Shown one piece after another: positions 1 through 6,864 of a stretch of DNA of 13,987 bases. How positions within the stretch are numbered: the stretch's first letter is position 1; each line of letters begins with the position of its first letter. The position numbers and the translations under genes were made by a program. The stretch spans positions 1 to 13,987 of the forward strand of contig DAOVGD010000144.1 in NCBI GenBank assembly GCA_030672555.1. Direction: 5' to 3'. This DNA comes from Desulfobacterales bacterium (lineage in GTDB: Bacteria > Desulfobacterota > Desulfobacteria > Desulfobacterales > C00003106). The notes below the pieces were generated by a model, which was not told the origin of the DNA, did no database searches, and saw nothing but the letters and a program-made list of their open reading frames with translations.

Positions 1-1393
1 CCCCATAACCGGTGGCTGACTGAAATGTGGTGGTGGAGGCCGATGAATAATGGGTGGTAGAGAGAGAATCATTCACCCAACTGCTATTACTGCTGTTATA
101 AGAAGAGCCAAAATCGAGTTGGACGTCCATATCCGTGCCTGCACCACCAAGGAAGTCCGCATTAAAGGTGAAATATCCGTTCGTAAGGTCGGCGGGTGCG
201 GTTTGTGGGTCCCAGGCATTGGTGTTACGAACGTCTTTGTCGCTGCAGCAGTGGACCGTGAACTGGTCGCCCGCAACAAGATTGCCGGCAGCAAAAGAAA
301 TTTCGAGGCCGTTGCCGTCGCCGGCCGGCGTGCCGAGTGTCGTCGCATTTATAGGCGCCCCTGATGAGCCCCCTTGATCATCCACCCACGTCAACTGTGC
401 CCCTCCGTCCACTGCGCCTGGAGTTGATACCGTGAAGGTGTAAGTGCGCGAGGTGCTGGGATCAAGATAGGCGCCGCCGGAAATTGGATCCGGCGCCGAA
501 GCATCCCAAGTCAGTTTTGATGCAGCATTGATATCGGTCAACGTATTTGTTTCATCAAAAGCGTCAAAAGCGATACCTTCGATTGCTCCGGATGCCTCAT
601 TAAAGGTCAAGGTTCCTTTGCCCAACATGCCGACACCGGACTGATCAGTATCTATATCCGGCCTCTTGTCTTCATCAGGATTGCAGGCCACGATGAACTC
701 ATACGATGCCGCCGTGTCGCCTTTATCATAATAGATGGTGATGTCATGGGTGGCTCCCAGAGAATCATAGACTTTAAGGGTGGTTTGATACTCGTACTCG
801 TTGTCGCCAAGGTATTCATCGTTGGGATCGGCGCCGTTCCACGCACCCGCAAGGTCTGCCGACCGGCTGAGGGCATCGGCGTCAAGGTTTGTAATCGCCG
901 TTACCAGGTCGGTTTCCCTGGGCGATGATGTAAAGGATTCGAGTTTGATGTCCGTAATCGACCCCACATCTTCTCCCGAGTCCGGGTCCATCTCCCATCC
1001 GCGAACAATATAACCGGCCGGGCTGGTAAAATTGCCGTCCTTGTCAAATCGAAATTCGCCGGATCGTGTGTAGAACGTATTCTCCTCATTATTAGGATCC
1101 CGGACCACAAAAAAACCCTCTCCTCCTATGGCCAGGTCTGTGGCGGAGTCAGTGGACTCGAAAGATCCCTGGGAAAAACTGCTTGAAATATCTGCCAGAG
1201 ACGTGCCGCGCCCCACCTGAGCGCTGCCTGCCGTAGTAGCCACGGTCTGACTCAGGACATCCTGAAAGGTAACCCTGCTTGACTTAAACCCGACCGTATT
1301 CACATTGGCAATATTGTCGCCAATTACAGTCATGGAGTTGCCAAGAGTACTCAGGCCGCTGATGCCTGAAAAGAGCGCGCTTGATAGTGACAT
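1..1393 (-). CDS. flgE: Flagellar hook protein FlgE (C-terminal end cut by window edge)
   Basis: FlgE polymerises into the hook, the universal joint outside the outer membrane. Read backwards from ATG at 1393, the frame stays open for 464 codons to the window edge with no stop. Residues 5-44 are the rod/hook N-terminal motif (SGISGL, then DNIANVNTVGFKSSR). Residues 74-132 hold the FlgE/F/G block (FSQGSFESTDSATDLAIGG, then GFFVV, YTRSGEF, GYIVRGW). Residues 408-464 carry the late FlgE block (ADFLGGAGTDMDVQLDFGSSY, then STTTFQSATGYG). Between them, at about 282-400, is a Ser/Thr/Gly-rich beta-type insertion with a Cys-Cys pair at 382-383, so the protein is longer than a 402-residue enteric FlgE even before the missing end. 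A GGAGG ribosome site lies 8 bases before the ATG. It is the last gene of the fliK-flgD-flgE unit. G+C looks higher than in the neighbours. Confidence 0.95.
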   Translation of the reverse strand, partial: MSLSSALFSGISGLSTLGNSMTVIGDNIANVNTVGFKSSRVTFQDVLSQTVATTAGSAQVGRGTSLADISSSFSQGSFESTDSATDLAIGGEGFFVVRDPNNEENTFYTRSGEFRFDKDGNFTSPAGYIVRGWEMDPDSGEDVGSITDIKLESFTSSPRETDLVTAITNLDADALSRSADLAGAWNGADPNDEYLGDNEYEYQTTLKVYDSLGATHDITIYYDKGDTAASYEFIVACNPDEDKRPDIDTDQSGVGMLGKGTLTFNEASGAIEGIAFDAFDETNTLTDINAASKLTWDASAPDPISGGAYLDPSTSRTYTFTVSTPGAVDGGAQLTWVDDQGGSSGAPINATTLGTPAGDGNGLEISFAAGNLVAGDQFTVHCCSDKDVRNTNAWDPQTAPADLTNGYFTFNADFLGGAGTDMDVQLDFGSSYNSSNSSWVNDSLSTTHYSSASTTTFQSATGYG

Positions 1394-1410
1394 TTTAATT
1401 CCCTCCTCTA

Positions 1411-1532
1411 TTTGTCGTCATTTGTCATTTGTCGTTGGTCTATGGATTGTCGATTGTCGATTGAAAGATAATTCCAAAGTCCGAGATCAAGGCAATCTTC
1501 AATCATCAATCTTCAATCTTCAATCTCCAATC
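1411..1532. repeat. Palindromic period-7 tandem repeat, flgD-flgE gap
   Basis: On the plus strand, 1445-1463 has GATTG at exact 7-base steps (starts 1445, 1452, 1459), extended leftward by CATTTGT-like heptads from about 1411. 1493-1532 has CAATC-containing heptads (CAATCTT, CAATCAT, CAATCTC). The GATTG and CAATC arms are complementary and could fold into a long imperfect hairpin around a loop of about 30 bases. The flgD stop codon (1520-1522) lies inside the right arm. It fills nearly all of the flgD-flgE gap. No promoter is seen here. Confidence 0.85.
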
Positions 1533-2218
1533 GTCTTCCTGACCTCTATAATATTATCTGCTGCAATTAACTTGTCGTCTATCATAAGGAAAGGTTGGCC
1601 ATTCTCATAGCTCACACCTGTGACCTCGCCAACCAGATAGCTTGCGACCGGAACAGTATATCCTTGCTCATTTAGCGCCTCGATTCTGTAGGTATACTCA
1701 CCGTCACTGACGATATCGCCATTGCTGTCCATTCCATTCCATTCAACATGATACTCTCCCGGATTTTTCCAGCCACAAGGGACCTTACAGACTTCGAATC
1801 CGTAACTGTCGTAAATTCTGACCGTAACATCCGCTCGCGTTTCCAGGTTGTAAGTACCGCCTATCGGCTGGCCGTTGTTTACAAAAATAGTATCATTATC
1901 ACCTGACACCACCGTCTTTCCTATATAGTCAAGAACGTTTTCACTCCCCTGCGCTTCGAGTGATTGTTGGATTTTTGCAAGGGCGTCATTCATATTGAAC
2001 ATTTGTTCCAAACTCGAGAATTGAGCTAATTGCGCTGCGAAGTCTGTACCGTCGAGAGGATTCAACGGGTCCTGATGTTGCAGTTGTGCAACCAAAAGCT
2101 GCAAGAATTGATTACGTCCCAACGCATCATCGTTTTTTGCGGAGCTTGGCCCCGAATCCGCTTTAGACCGCCATTCTTCAGTTGCATAAATTGTTGGGTC
2201 AATATCTGATATATACAT
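1520..2218 (-). CDS. flgD: Flagellar hook capping/assembly protein FlgD
   Basis: FlgD sits as a cap on the growing hook and helps FlgE subunits polymerise; it is absent from the finished flagellum. The 232-residue product has the hallmark N-terminal block at about 34-80 (LGRNQFLQLLVAQLQHQDPL followed by DFAAQLAQFSSLEQM). The C-terminal half is the usual beta domain, with the WNGMDSNG...DGEYTYRI signature at 160-179. Start: ATG at 2218 with a GGAAAGGG purine stretch just upstream, a slightly short spacing. It lies between fliK (45 bases away) and flgE (126 bases). The TGA stop is formed by bases of the palindromic repeat, so the last codons are repeat-derived. Confidence 0.96.
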   Translation of the reverse strand: MYISDIDPTIYATEEWRSKADSGPSSAKNDDALGRNQFLQLLVAQLQHQDPLNPLDGTDFAAQLAQFSSLEQMFNMNDALAKIQQSLEAQGSENVLDYIGKTVVSGDNDTIFVNNGQPIGGTYNLETRADVTVRIYDSYGFEVCKVPCGWKNPGEYHVEWNGMDSNGDIVSDGEYTYRIEALNEQGYTVPVASYLVGEVTGVSYENGQPFLMIDDKLIAADNIIEVRKTIGD

Positions 2219-2263
2219 CTGCCCTTTCCTTTCTTGTTCTCTTATTCCTTTTTAGTGTTCATC

Positions 2264-3979
2264 CTATGCAATGAGATCCAGCACTGCATCCATTCGACCC
2301 TTTGACATTGCGGCGTCTACCTCTTCATCTCCGTTTCCTATTTCAAGAACAGTTGATGTTCTGCTCCTGCCACCTACCCTATGTCCTGCACCTCTGTGCT
2401 CCTTCTGGGCATCTTTCATTGACTCCCCGAACTGATAGCTTACATGGACATCCATCTTGTCCAACCTGATGTCTTGCTCAATCAATGACTGTTTCAGTTC
2501 CTGGACATGCGATAAAAGGAGTTCCCTGGTTGCCTGACTTTCAGCAACAACATTTAATTGCAGCACGTTCCCTTTCATCCCCATGGCCAACTTGACGGTC
2601 CCGAGATGGGGCGGCTTCAAGCGAAGTCTTATATTATCTTCACCCCGCATAAGGGAACGGCCAATCTGACGACTCACCTGACTTACCACATACATAGGGA
2701 GGCTGCGAAAGGACGGACGGGCGTGCTGTTGAGCGACCTTTATCGATTCGGTGAAAGCACGATCTTCAGTGACAGTGTGGGCAATATTCGCGGCTTTATT
2801 CCGACCCGGTATTCCCATGTCTTCTTTGCTGTTCCATCTGTTCTCCAGTAGCTCTGCGATTTTTTCATTACCGGGACCTGAATCTACTTTTTGTGTGTTG
2901 TCCGTCCTTTCTGAGACCATATGCGCGTTCCGTATGCTGTCCGACCCTGTTTTCTGTGCCTTATACCTATCACCTGTCGTGTCGGAAACGATATGTGTGC
3001 CCCGCGCCCTTATATTTTTCCGTCTACCAATTCCTGTTTGTTGCTCCCTTGGGTCTTTTGGCCCCAATAGTTCATCAATCAACTTTTGCGCGGCGCGAGA
3101 TTTGATTTGTAATCCTGAAGCATTCTCTTCAGAATCAACAACCACCTCACCTATCAAATGCTTAATCGTTTTTTCGACATCTTGATTAGGCAAATGCGAT
3201 CTTGTTGTTTTTGCAATGCTCTCTTCAAGCAATTGAACAAACCTGTCAAGAGATATCGCTCCGTTGAGTTTTTCCTTTTCCCCCTCCATCCCCAGGTGCG
3301 AAAACAGATGTTTGATACTCTCTTCCCACTCATTATAAGGCGTTGTCCGATCCAAGGAGGAAGTATTGTCCACAATCCGCTTAAGGCTCCGGAGGAAACT
3401 TTCCAGGTTAAGATCTCCATTTTCTGTCCTTGTCGCAGACAGTATCTTTTCTATATGCCGGGCGTTTAGCCCCGACCGTTGGAGTGCTACTTCTATATAA
3501 GGTATGGCAGAGGCGTCCAGCATATGATCTTTCTTTTTTCTATCAACCGTAGTTCTCAGGTCGGAAAGTTTTGAAAAGAGTTCTAAGACATTAATCTCCC
3601 GTTTAGACTCATGACCCGTATCCAAAAGTCCGTTTATCAATTTGTCTACATCTGACTTGGCAAATCCACAAAAACTCAAGAACTCTTTTAAGGAAGAAAT
3701 TCCCTCTCGGGAAATAGACATCTTCTCTAACGGGACCCCGGCGCCCATGAGAAATTTCCTCAAACGTTCTACCGACACGTGACCTTGCGGTCTTATATTG
3801 TCTGCTACATTATTGGCCGGTTTTGAGATCTTTGGATTGCTACCGCCTTTTGTGATAGCTGTTACCCGCTCAAAGATCTTAGAAAATGGCCGGTCAGACC
3901 TGTTTGTGTTGCTCACGCGCGCGAGACCAATATCCAGATTTTCTAATAGGAGGTTAAGTTGTACCGGTTGAGCACCCAT
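2264..3979 (-). CDS. fliK: Flagellar hook-length control protein FliK
   Basis: FliK is the secreted ruler that measures the hook and, through its C-terminal domain, switches export at FlhB from hook to filament substrates. The 571-residue product ends with the Flg_hook domain at about 427-520, including the RLKPPHLGTVKL motif (453-464), the LQLNVVAESQATRELL segment and HVQELKQSLIEQDI. The N-terminal part is not a simple Pro/Gln-rich linker. It shows three related helical units (about 97-142, 161-202, 221-255), each ending in a hydrophobic LxxFxxLL-like helix, followed by a polar stretch with imperfect short repeats (about 328-405). Start: ATG at 3979 with AAGGAG 8 bases upstream. It is first in a unit with flgD and flgE, about 52 bases downstream of a sigma-54 promoter. 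The C-terminal assignment is secure; the N-terminal repeats are my reading. Confidence 0.93.
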   Translation of the reverse strand: MGAQPVQLNLLLENLDIGLARVSNTNRSDRPFSKIFERVTAITKGGSNPKISKPANNVADNIRPQGHVSVERLRKFLMGAGVPLEKMSISREGISSLKEFLSFCGFAKSDVDKLINGLLDTGHESKREINVLELFSKLSDLRTTVDRKKKDHMLDASAIPYIEVALQRSGLNARHIEKILSATRTENGDLNLESFLRSLKRIVDNTSSLDRTTPYNEWEESIKHLFSHLGMEGEKEKLNGAISLDRFVQLLEESIAKTTRSHLPNQDVEKTIKHLIGEVVVDSEENASGLQIKSRAAQKLIDELLGPKDPREQQTGIGRRKNIRARGTHIVSDTTGDRYKAQKTGSDSIRNAHMVSERTDNTQKVDSGPGNEKIAELLENRWNSKEDMGIPGRNKAANIAHTVTEDRAFTESIKVAQQHARPSFRSLPMYVVSQVSRQIGRSLMRGEDNIRLRLKPPHLGTVKLAMGMKGNVLQLNVVAESQATRELLLSHVQELKQSLIEQDIRLDKMDVHVSYQFGESMKDAQKEHRGAGHRVGGRSRTSTVLEIGNGDEEVDAAMSKGRMDAVLDLIA

Positions 3980-4030
3980 TCTTTCTTCTCCTTAAATTTC
4001 ATCACTGACATCTCTTTGTTTCTCTTCTTA

Positions 4031-4047
4031 AGCAACGTGTATACCAA
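4031..4047 (-). promoter_or_regulatory. Sigma-54 (-24/-12) promoter for fliK-flgD-flgE
   Basis: The minus strand reads TTGGTATACACGTTGCT, with the invariant GG (4045-4044) and GC (4033-4032) separated by exactly 10 bases and a full TTGCTT at -12. This matches TTGGCAC-N5-TTGC except in the middle of the -24 box. Transcription would begin near 4020, giving a leader of about 40 bases before the fliK ATG at 3979. Sigma-54 control of hook genes is established in several polarly flagellated bacteria; here it is inferred from the match and position. Confidence 0.75.
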
Positions 4048-4054
4048 AATTTTC

Positions 4055-4071
4055 ATGTTTGAAACAAACAT
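4055..4071. promoter_or_regulatory. Inverted repeat just upstream of the fliK sigma-54 promoter
   Basis: The minus strand reads ATGTTTG-TTT-CAAACAT, a perfect 7-bp inverted repeat with a 3-base centre. Its centre lies about 43 bases before the predicted transcription start. It has no U-rich tail, so it is not a terminator. It could bind an activator or repressor, for example the response regulator encoded at 11693-13042, but this is inference and the position is closer than a typical enhancer. Confidence 0.35.
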
Positions 4072-4207
4072 AATAAAATCAAGACGTTTGCAGTAATCAG
4101 TGCTTTATGCCAAGTCAGATATTCGTGCAGGAGGATAAAATTTCCCGGGCAAAAAAGAGAGGGAAGGAAAATATTGCCCATCTTCTATAAAAAAATTTAG
4201 AAATTTA
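4072..4207. other. Intergenic stretch without a recognised element
   Basis: Together with 3980-4071 and the repeat at 4208-4322, this forms the only gap over 300 bases in the window. I see no gene here. A weak 6-bp stem (GGGCAA at 4147-4152, TTGCCC at 4174-4179) is present, but the spacing is long and no convincing U-run follows on the minus strand, so I do not call it a terminator. Confidence 0.4.
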
Positions 4208-4322
4208 GGAATTGGGGAATTGAGGGATTCAGGAATTGAGGGATTGGGAGATTGTGGATTAAATGCGAATTAAAAGCACGGGATTCAAACAATTCCTTAA
4301 TCCCTCAATTTCTCAATCCCTT
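4208..4322. repeat. Palindromic period-8 tandem repeat, downstream of the MotE-like gene
   Basis: The plus strand 4208-4260 is built of octamers GGAATTGG, GGAATTGA, GGGATTCA, GGAATTGA, GGGATTGG, GAGATTGT. The strand 4290-4322 is built of the complementary octamers (AATTCCTT, AATCCCTC, AATTTCTC, AATCCCTT). The two arms can pair around a loop of about 30 bases. The stop codon of the upstream gene (TAA, 4323-4321) lies at the outer edge of the right arm. Confidence 0.88.
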
Positions 4323-4929
4323 ATCTTTTCAGTAAACGCGCACTAATCACAGCGGCCTTTTCCGGTTTAACATAGGAAAGTATTTTCCCCACACTATCGC
4401 CTTTCATCTTGGAAAAAAGCTCCACGATAATGTTTATATCAAGTTGCTCGATGAGTCCCGCTGCCTTTTTGGGAGCCATAGAGGTATATGCTTTAATTAA
4501 GTGCTTGATCTTCTTTTCATGTGCTTCGCTTTTTTTGTCAACCGTTTCTTTTATCTTTTCCTGAAGCTTAGACAACTCTATCAGTTTCTCTTCTATTTCT
4601 GTTTGTAGAATAAGGAGCTGTTCACGTTCTCTTTGGATACGCCGCCGCTCCATCTCCAGCTCATAAAACTTTTGCTCAACAACAGCATCACTGATACCGT
4701 CTTTTTGAGACTCCTGAGTCCCTTTTTCAAGGCTCGACGCGGCGCTGTTTTTTTCTGTTCCCTCTTGTTCCGCCGACTCAGCGGCCACAGCGGTTTGACT
4801 TTGAAAACATATCGGGATCGGATCTTCTTTCGAGTAGGCAAGGAACACGGTTAGGACGAGTTTTAATAACAAAAATGAAAGAAGCGCTCCGATGAAATAA
4901 AACTCTTTATGTTTTCTGCGTTGCTTCAT
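4321..4929 (-). CDS. MotE-like flagellar membrane protein (MgtE N-terminal-like domain)
   Basis: A 202-residue protein with a basic start, one membrane span at about 10-32 (FYFIGALLSFLLLKLVLTVFLAY), a polar linker, a charged coiled coil at about 86-142, and a C-terminal helical module at about 145-202 (YTSMAPKKAAGLIEQLD, then IVELFSKMKGD, ILSYVKPEKAA). That module resembles the MgtE intracellular N-terminal fold, which is also related to FliG. This architecture and a place next to fliJ/fliK match MotE/YlxF-type proteins, described as periplasmic chaperones of the stator protein MotB; the function here is inferred. I chose ATG at 4929 (AAGAAGG 7 bases upstream). A GTG at 4968 in frame has no properly spaced ribosome site and would put 13 basic residues before the span. 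fliJ ends 51 bases upstream. Confidence 0.75.
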   Translation of the reverse strand: MKQRRKHKEFYFIGALLSFLLLKLVLTVFLAYSKEDPIPICFQSQTAVAAESAEQEGTEKNSAASSLEKGTQESQKDGISDAVVEQKFYELEMERRRIQREREQLLILQTEIEEKLIELSKLQEKIKETVDKKSEAHEKKIKHLIKAYTSMAPKKAAGLIEQLDINIIVELFSKMKGDSVGKILSYVKPEKAAVISARLLKR

Positions 4930-4980
4930 GAAGAGGCCTTCTTGTCTTCCGCGATGTTTTTGGTTCACCTTTAAGACTTT

Positions 4981-5427
4981 TTACGAAACCATCAACTTTC
5001 TTCGTAATACACTCAGCTCGTCGGCAGTCTTCTGTTCGAGCCGATCACACTCCTCTGTATACCTCGATTGCTCAATACCTCTTAAATGCTCAAGAGACTT
5101 TTTTTTAATTGATGCGGTCTTTAAATCTTCTCTTTTACGCTCCCTGCTCATGATCGCTTTCTTCAAGCGTTGCTGTTCAGATGTGACATCGCGGTCTATT
5201 TTTTCGATATATTGCTTATACATCTGATAGGTTTGGGCATTTATTCCCTTTTTTTCTTCATGTGCCAACTCATTGGAAAAAGTCTTACGAAGCCTCTTTA
5301 AGTCATTAATTTTATTTCTGCGGCTTATAACAGTCTGTTCTGCTATAGCCAATTTAATTTGAGCCGCCTGTTCCAGATGCTTTCTGTATCTAATAACCGG
5401 ATCGAGCCTAAAATGAAACTTTTTCAC
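4981..5427 (-). CDS. fliJ: Flagellar export protein FliJ
   Basis: FliJ is the small coiled-coil stalk that sits in the FliI hexamer of the flagellar type III export gate and also handles chaperones. The 148-residue product is almost entirely charged helix, and opens with the family signature KKFHFRLDPVIRYRKHLEQAAQIKLA (read in two parts, 2-16 and 17-27). It follows fliI by 84 bases, filled by a palindromic repeat, which is the normal position for fliJ. Start: GTG at 5427 with a GGAG/TAAGG purine stretch 4-9 bases before it. FliJ is poorly conserved, so the call rests on the N-terminal motif, size, coil and position together. Confidence 0.9.
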   Translation of the reverse strand: MKKFHFRLDPVIRYRKHLEQAAQIKLAIAEQTVISRRNKINDLKRLRKTFSNELAHEEKKGINAQTYQMYKQYIEKIDRDVTSEQQRLKKAIMSRERKREDLKTASIKKKSLEHLRGIEQSRYTEECDRLEQKTADELSVLRRKLMVS

Positions 5428-5450
5428 TTACCTTAGCTCCACGTCGCTTC

Positions 5451-5520
5451 GCAAGTGGCCAAGTCGTTGAGTTGTTAACTACCTTACCATTATCCCACTC
5501 GACTTACTCAACTACTCGAC
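5451..5520. repeat. Palindromic period-8 tandem repeat, fliI-fliJ gap
   Basis: The plus strand 5451-5476 reads as octamers CAAGTGGC, CAAGTCGT, TGAGTTGT. The strand 5495-5520 reads as CACTCGAC, TTACTCAA, CTACTCGA, the complementary arm. The fliI stop codon (TAG, 5514-5512) lies inside the right arm, so the last codons of fliI are part of the repeat. It lies in the fliI-fliJ gap and would form a hairpin within the mRNA of the operon. Confidence 0.82.
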
Positions 5521-6864
5521 TAAACTCATCTGTCCGCCCTCTTTAAGTAAGCCAATTAGACTGTCGACACTTGTCTCAAGTAAAACTTTCTTGGGAATAT
5601 CCTGTCGCAAGAAGGAATTTATCTTGTCGATCATCTTTTTTGCATAATCTATTTTGGGATTACTCCCGTCGACATACGCCCCTATGGTAATTAAATCTTC
5701 GGCATCTCTATAAGTTGCCATTATATCAATGATTTTCTTGTAATATTCCATATGTTCCGACGTAACCACATCCCTCATGACCCGGCTAACACTGCCAAGG
5801 ACATCAATGGCGGGATAATGCCCCTGGTTGGCCAGCTTGCGAGATAGTACGATGTGTCCATCCACAATAGATCGAACGGCATCGGCAACAGGTTCGTTCA
5901 TATCATCGCCTTCTACTAAGACTGTATATATTCCTGTAATACTCCCCTTTCCTTCCACGTTACCTGCGCGTTCCAGGAGTTTGGGGAGCTGTGAAAAAAA
6001 CGACGGTGTGTATCCTTTTGCGGTAGGCGGCTCTCCAGCAGCCAGCCCAACGTCTCTCGACGACATAGCGAATCGTGTAATTGAATCCATTATAAGTAAG
6101 ACATGAAGCCCCTGGTCTCTGAAATATTCCGCCAAAGTTGTCGCGAGATATGCTCCACGCATTCGGATAAGCGGAGGTGAATCTGAAGTGGCGGCCACAA
6201 CAACCGATTTTTTTAACCCCTCTTTACCGAGATCCTTTTCAATAAATTCTCTTACCTCGCGACCTCGCTCACCAATTAAACCTATCACTGTGACATCTGC
6301 CCGCGTATGTCGAGCTATCATACCCATCAAGACACTCTTGCCTACTCCGGAACCAGACATAATAGCGATACGTTGTCCCTTGCCTATTGTTATTAACGCG
6401 TTTATTGCGCGGACACCGACATCTGCCACTTCGCGTATCGGGCGACGGTTCATAGGATTAATCACCTTGCTGTAAAGAGGATAGCTAAAAGTAGCTGCTA
6501 TAGGACCAAGATCGTCAATCGGACTTCCCAGCCCGTCCACTACTCTACCGATATATCCATCTCCCACAGAAACATACGGACGGTCGCCACGCACAGAGAT
6601 ACGGCCTCCCGGATTGATACCGCGCATCTCTCCAAACGGCATAAGTACTATCTTATTATCCCTGAAGCCCACAACCTCGGCAGGGACTTCCACCCCACCA
6701 TCATTATGTATGCTGCAGATGCTCCCGATACTCATCCCCGGCCCGTGTCCCTCAACTACAAGGCCTACAACTTTCTCAACACGGCCTTCAGGGGTTATAG
6801 GTTGGGAGGCTGCTACCACATCACAATAATCGCTCCAACGGATTTCAACGCTTGGGGGTTCCAC
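5512..6864 (-). CDS. fliI: Flagellum-specific export ATPase FliI
   Basis: FliI is the cytoplasmic F1-beta-like ATPase that energises and unfolds substrates at the flagellar export gate. The 450-residue product, the usual family length, has Walker A GSGVGKS at about 171-177, GLIGERGREVREF just after it, Walker B VLLIMD at about 255-260, and the SITRFAMSSRDVGLAAGEPP block typical of FliI/YscN. Start: I chose GTG at 6864, because a perfect AAGGAGG (6877-6871) lies 6 bases before it. The in-frame ATG at 6885 has no ribosome site and would put that AAGGAGG inside the coding region. With this start it overlaps the end of fliH by 20 bases, which suggests translational coupling. Confidence 0.97.
   Translation of the reverse strand: MEPPSVEIRWSDYCDVVAASQPITPEGRVEKVVGLVVEGHGPGMSIGSICSIHNDGGVEVPAEVVGFRDNKIVLMPFGEMRGINPGGRISVRGDRPYVSVGDGYIGRVVDGLGSPIDDLGPIAATFSYPLYSKVINPMNRRPIREVADVGVRAINALITIGKGQRIAIMSGSGVGKSVLMGMIARHTRADVTVIGLIGERGREVREFIEKDLGKEGLKKSVVVAATSDSPPLIRMRGAYLATTLAEYFRDQGLHVLLIMDSITRFAMSSRDVGLAAGEPPTAKGYTPSFFSQLPKLLERAGNVEGKGSITGIYTVLVEGDDMNEPVADAVRSIVDGHIVLSRKLANQGHYPAIDVLGSVSRVMRDVVTSEHMEYYKKIIDIMATYRDAEDLITIGAYVDGSNPKIDYAKKMIDKINSFLRQDIPKKVLLETSVDSLIGLLKEGGQMSLVE

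Noticed and set aside
1305..1610. Plus-strand open frame of 101 codons over the flgE start and repeat
   Set aside because: It runs antisense through the start of flgE, the palindromic repeat and the end of flgD, and has no recognisable domain.
2751..3185. Plus-strand open frame of 144 codons
   Set aside because: It lies antisense within fliK, whose minus-strand frame has clear domain support; the product is Cys/Ser/Phe-rich as expected for a shadow frame.
4020..4130. Other GG/GC pairs near TTGGCATAAAGCAC as a sigma-54 site
   Set aside because: The spacing is not 10 bases, whereas the site at 4047-4031 has exact spacing and a full TTGCTT.
4147..4179. Possible terminator stem GGGCAA/TTGCCC downstream of the MotE-like gene
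   Set aside because: The stem is only 6 bp, with a loop of over 20 bases and no U-run in the right place on the minus strand.
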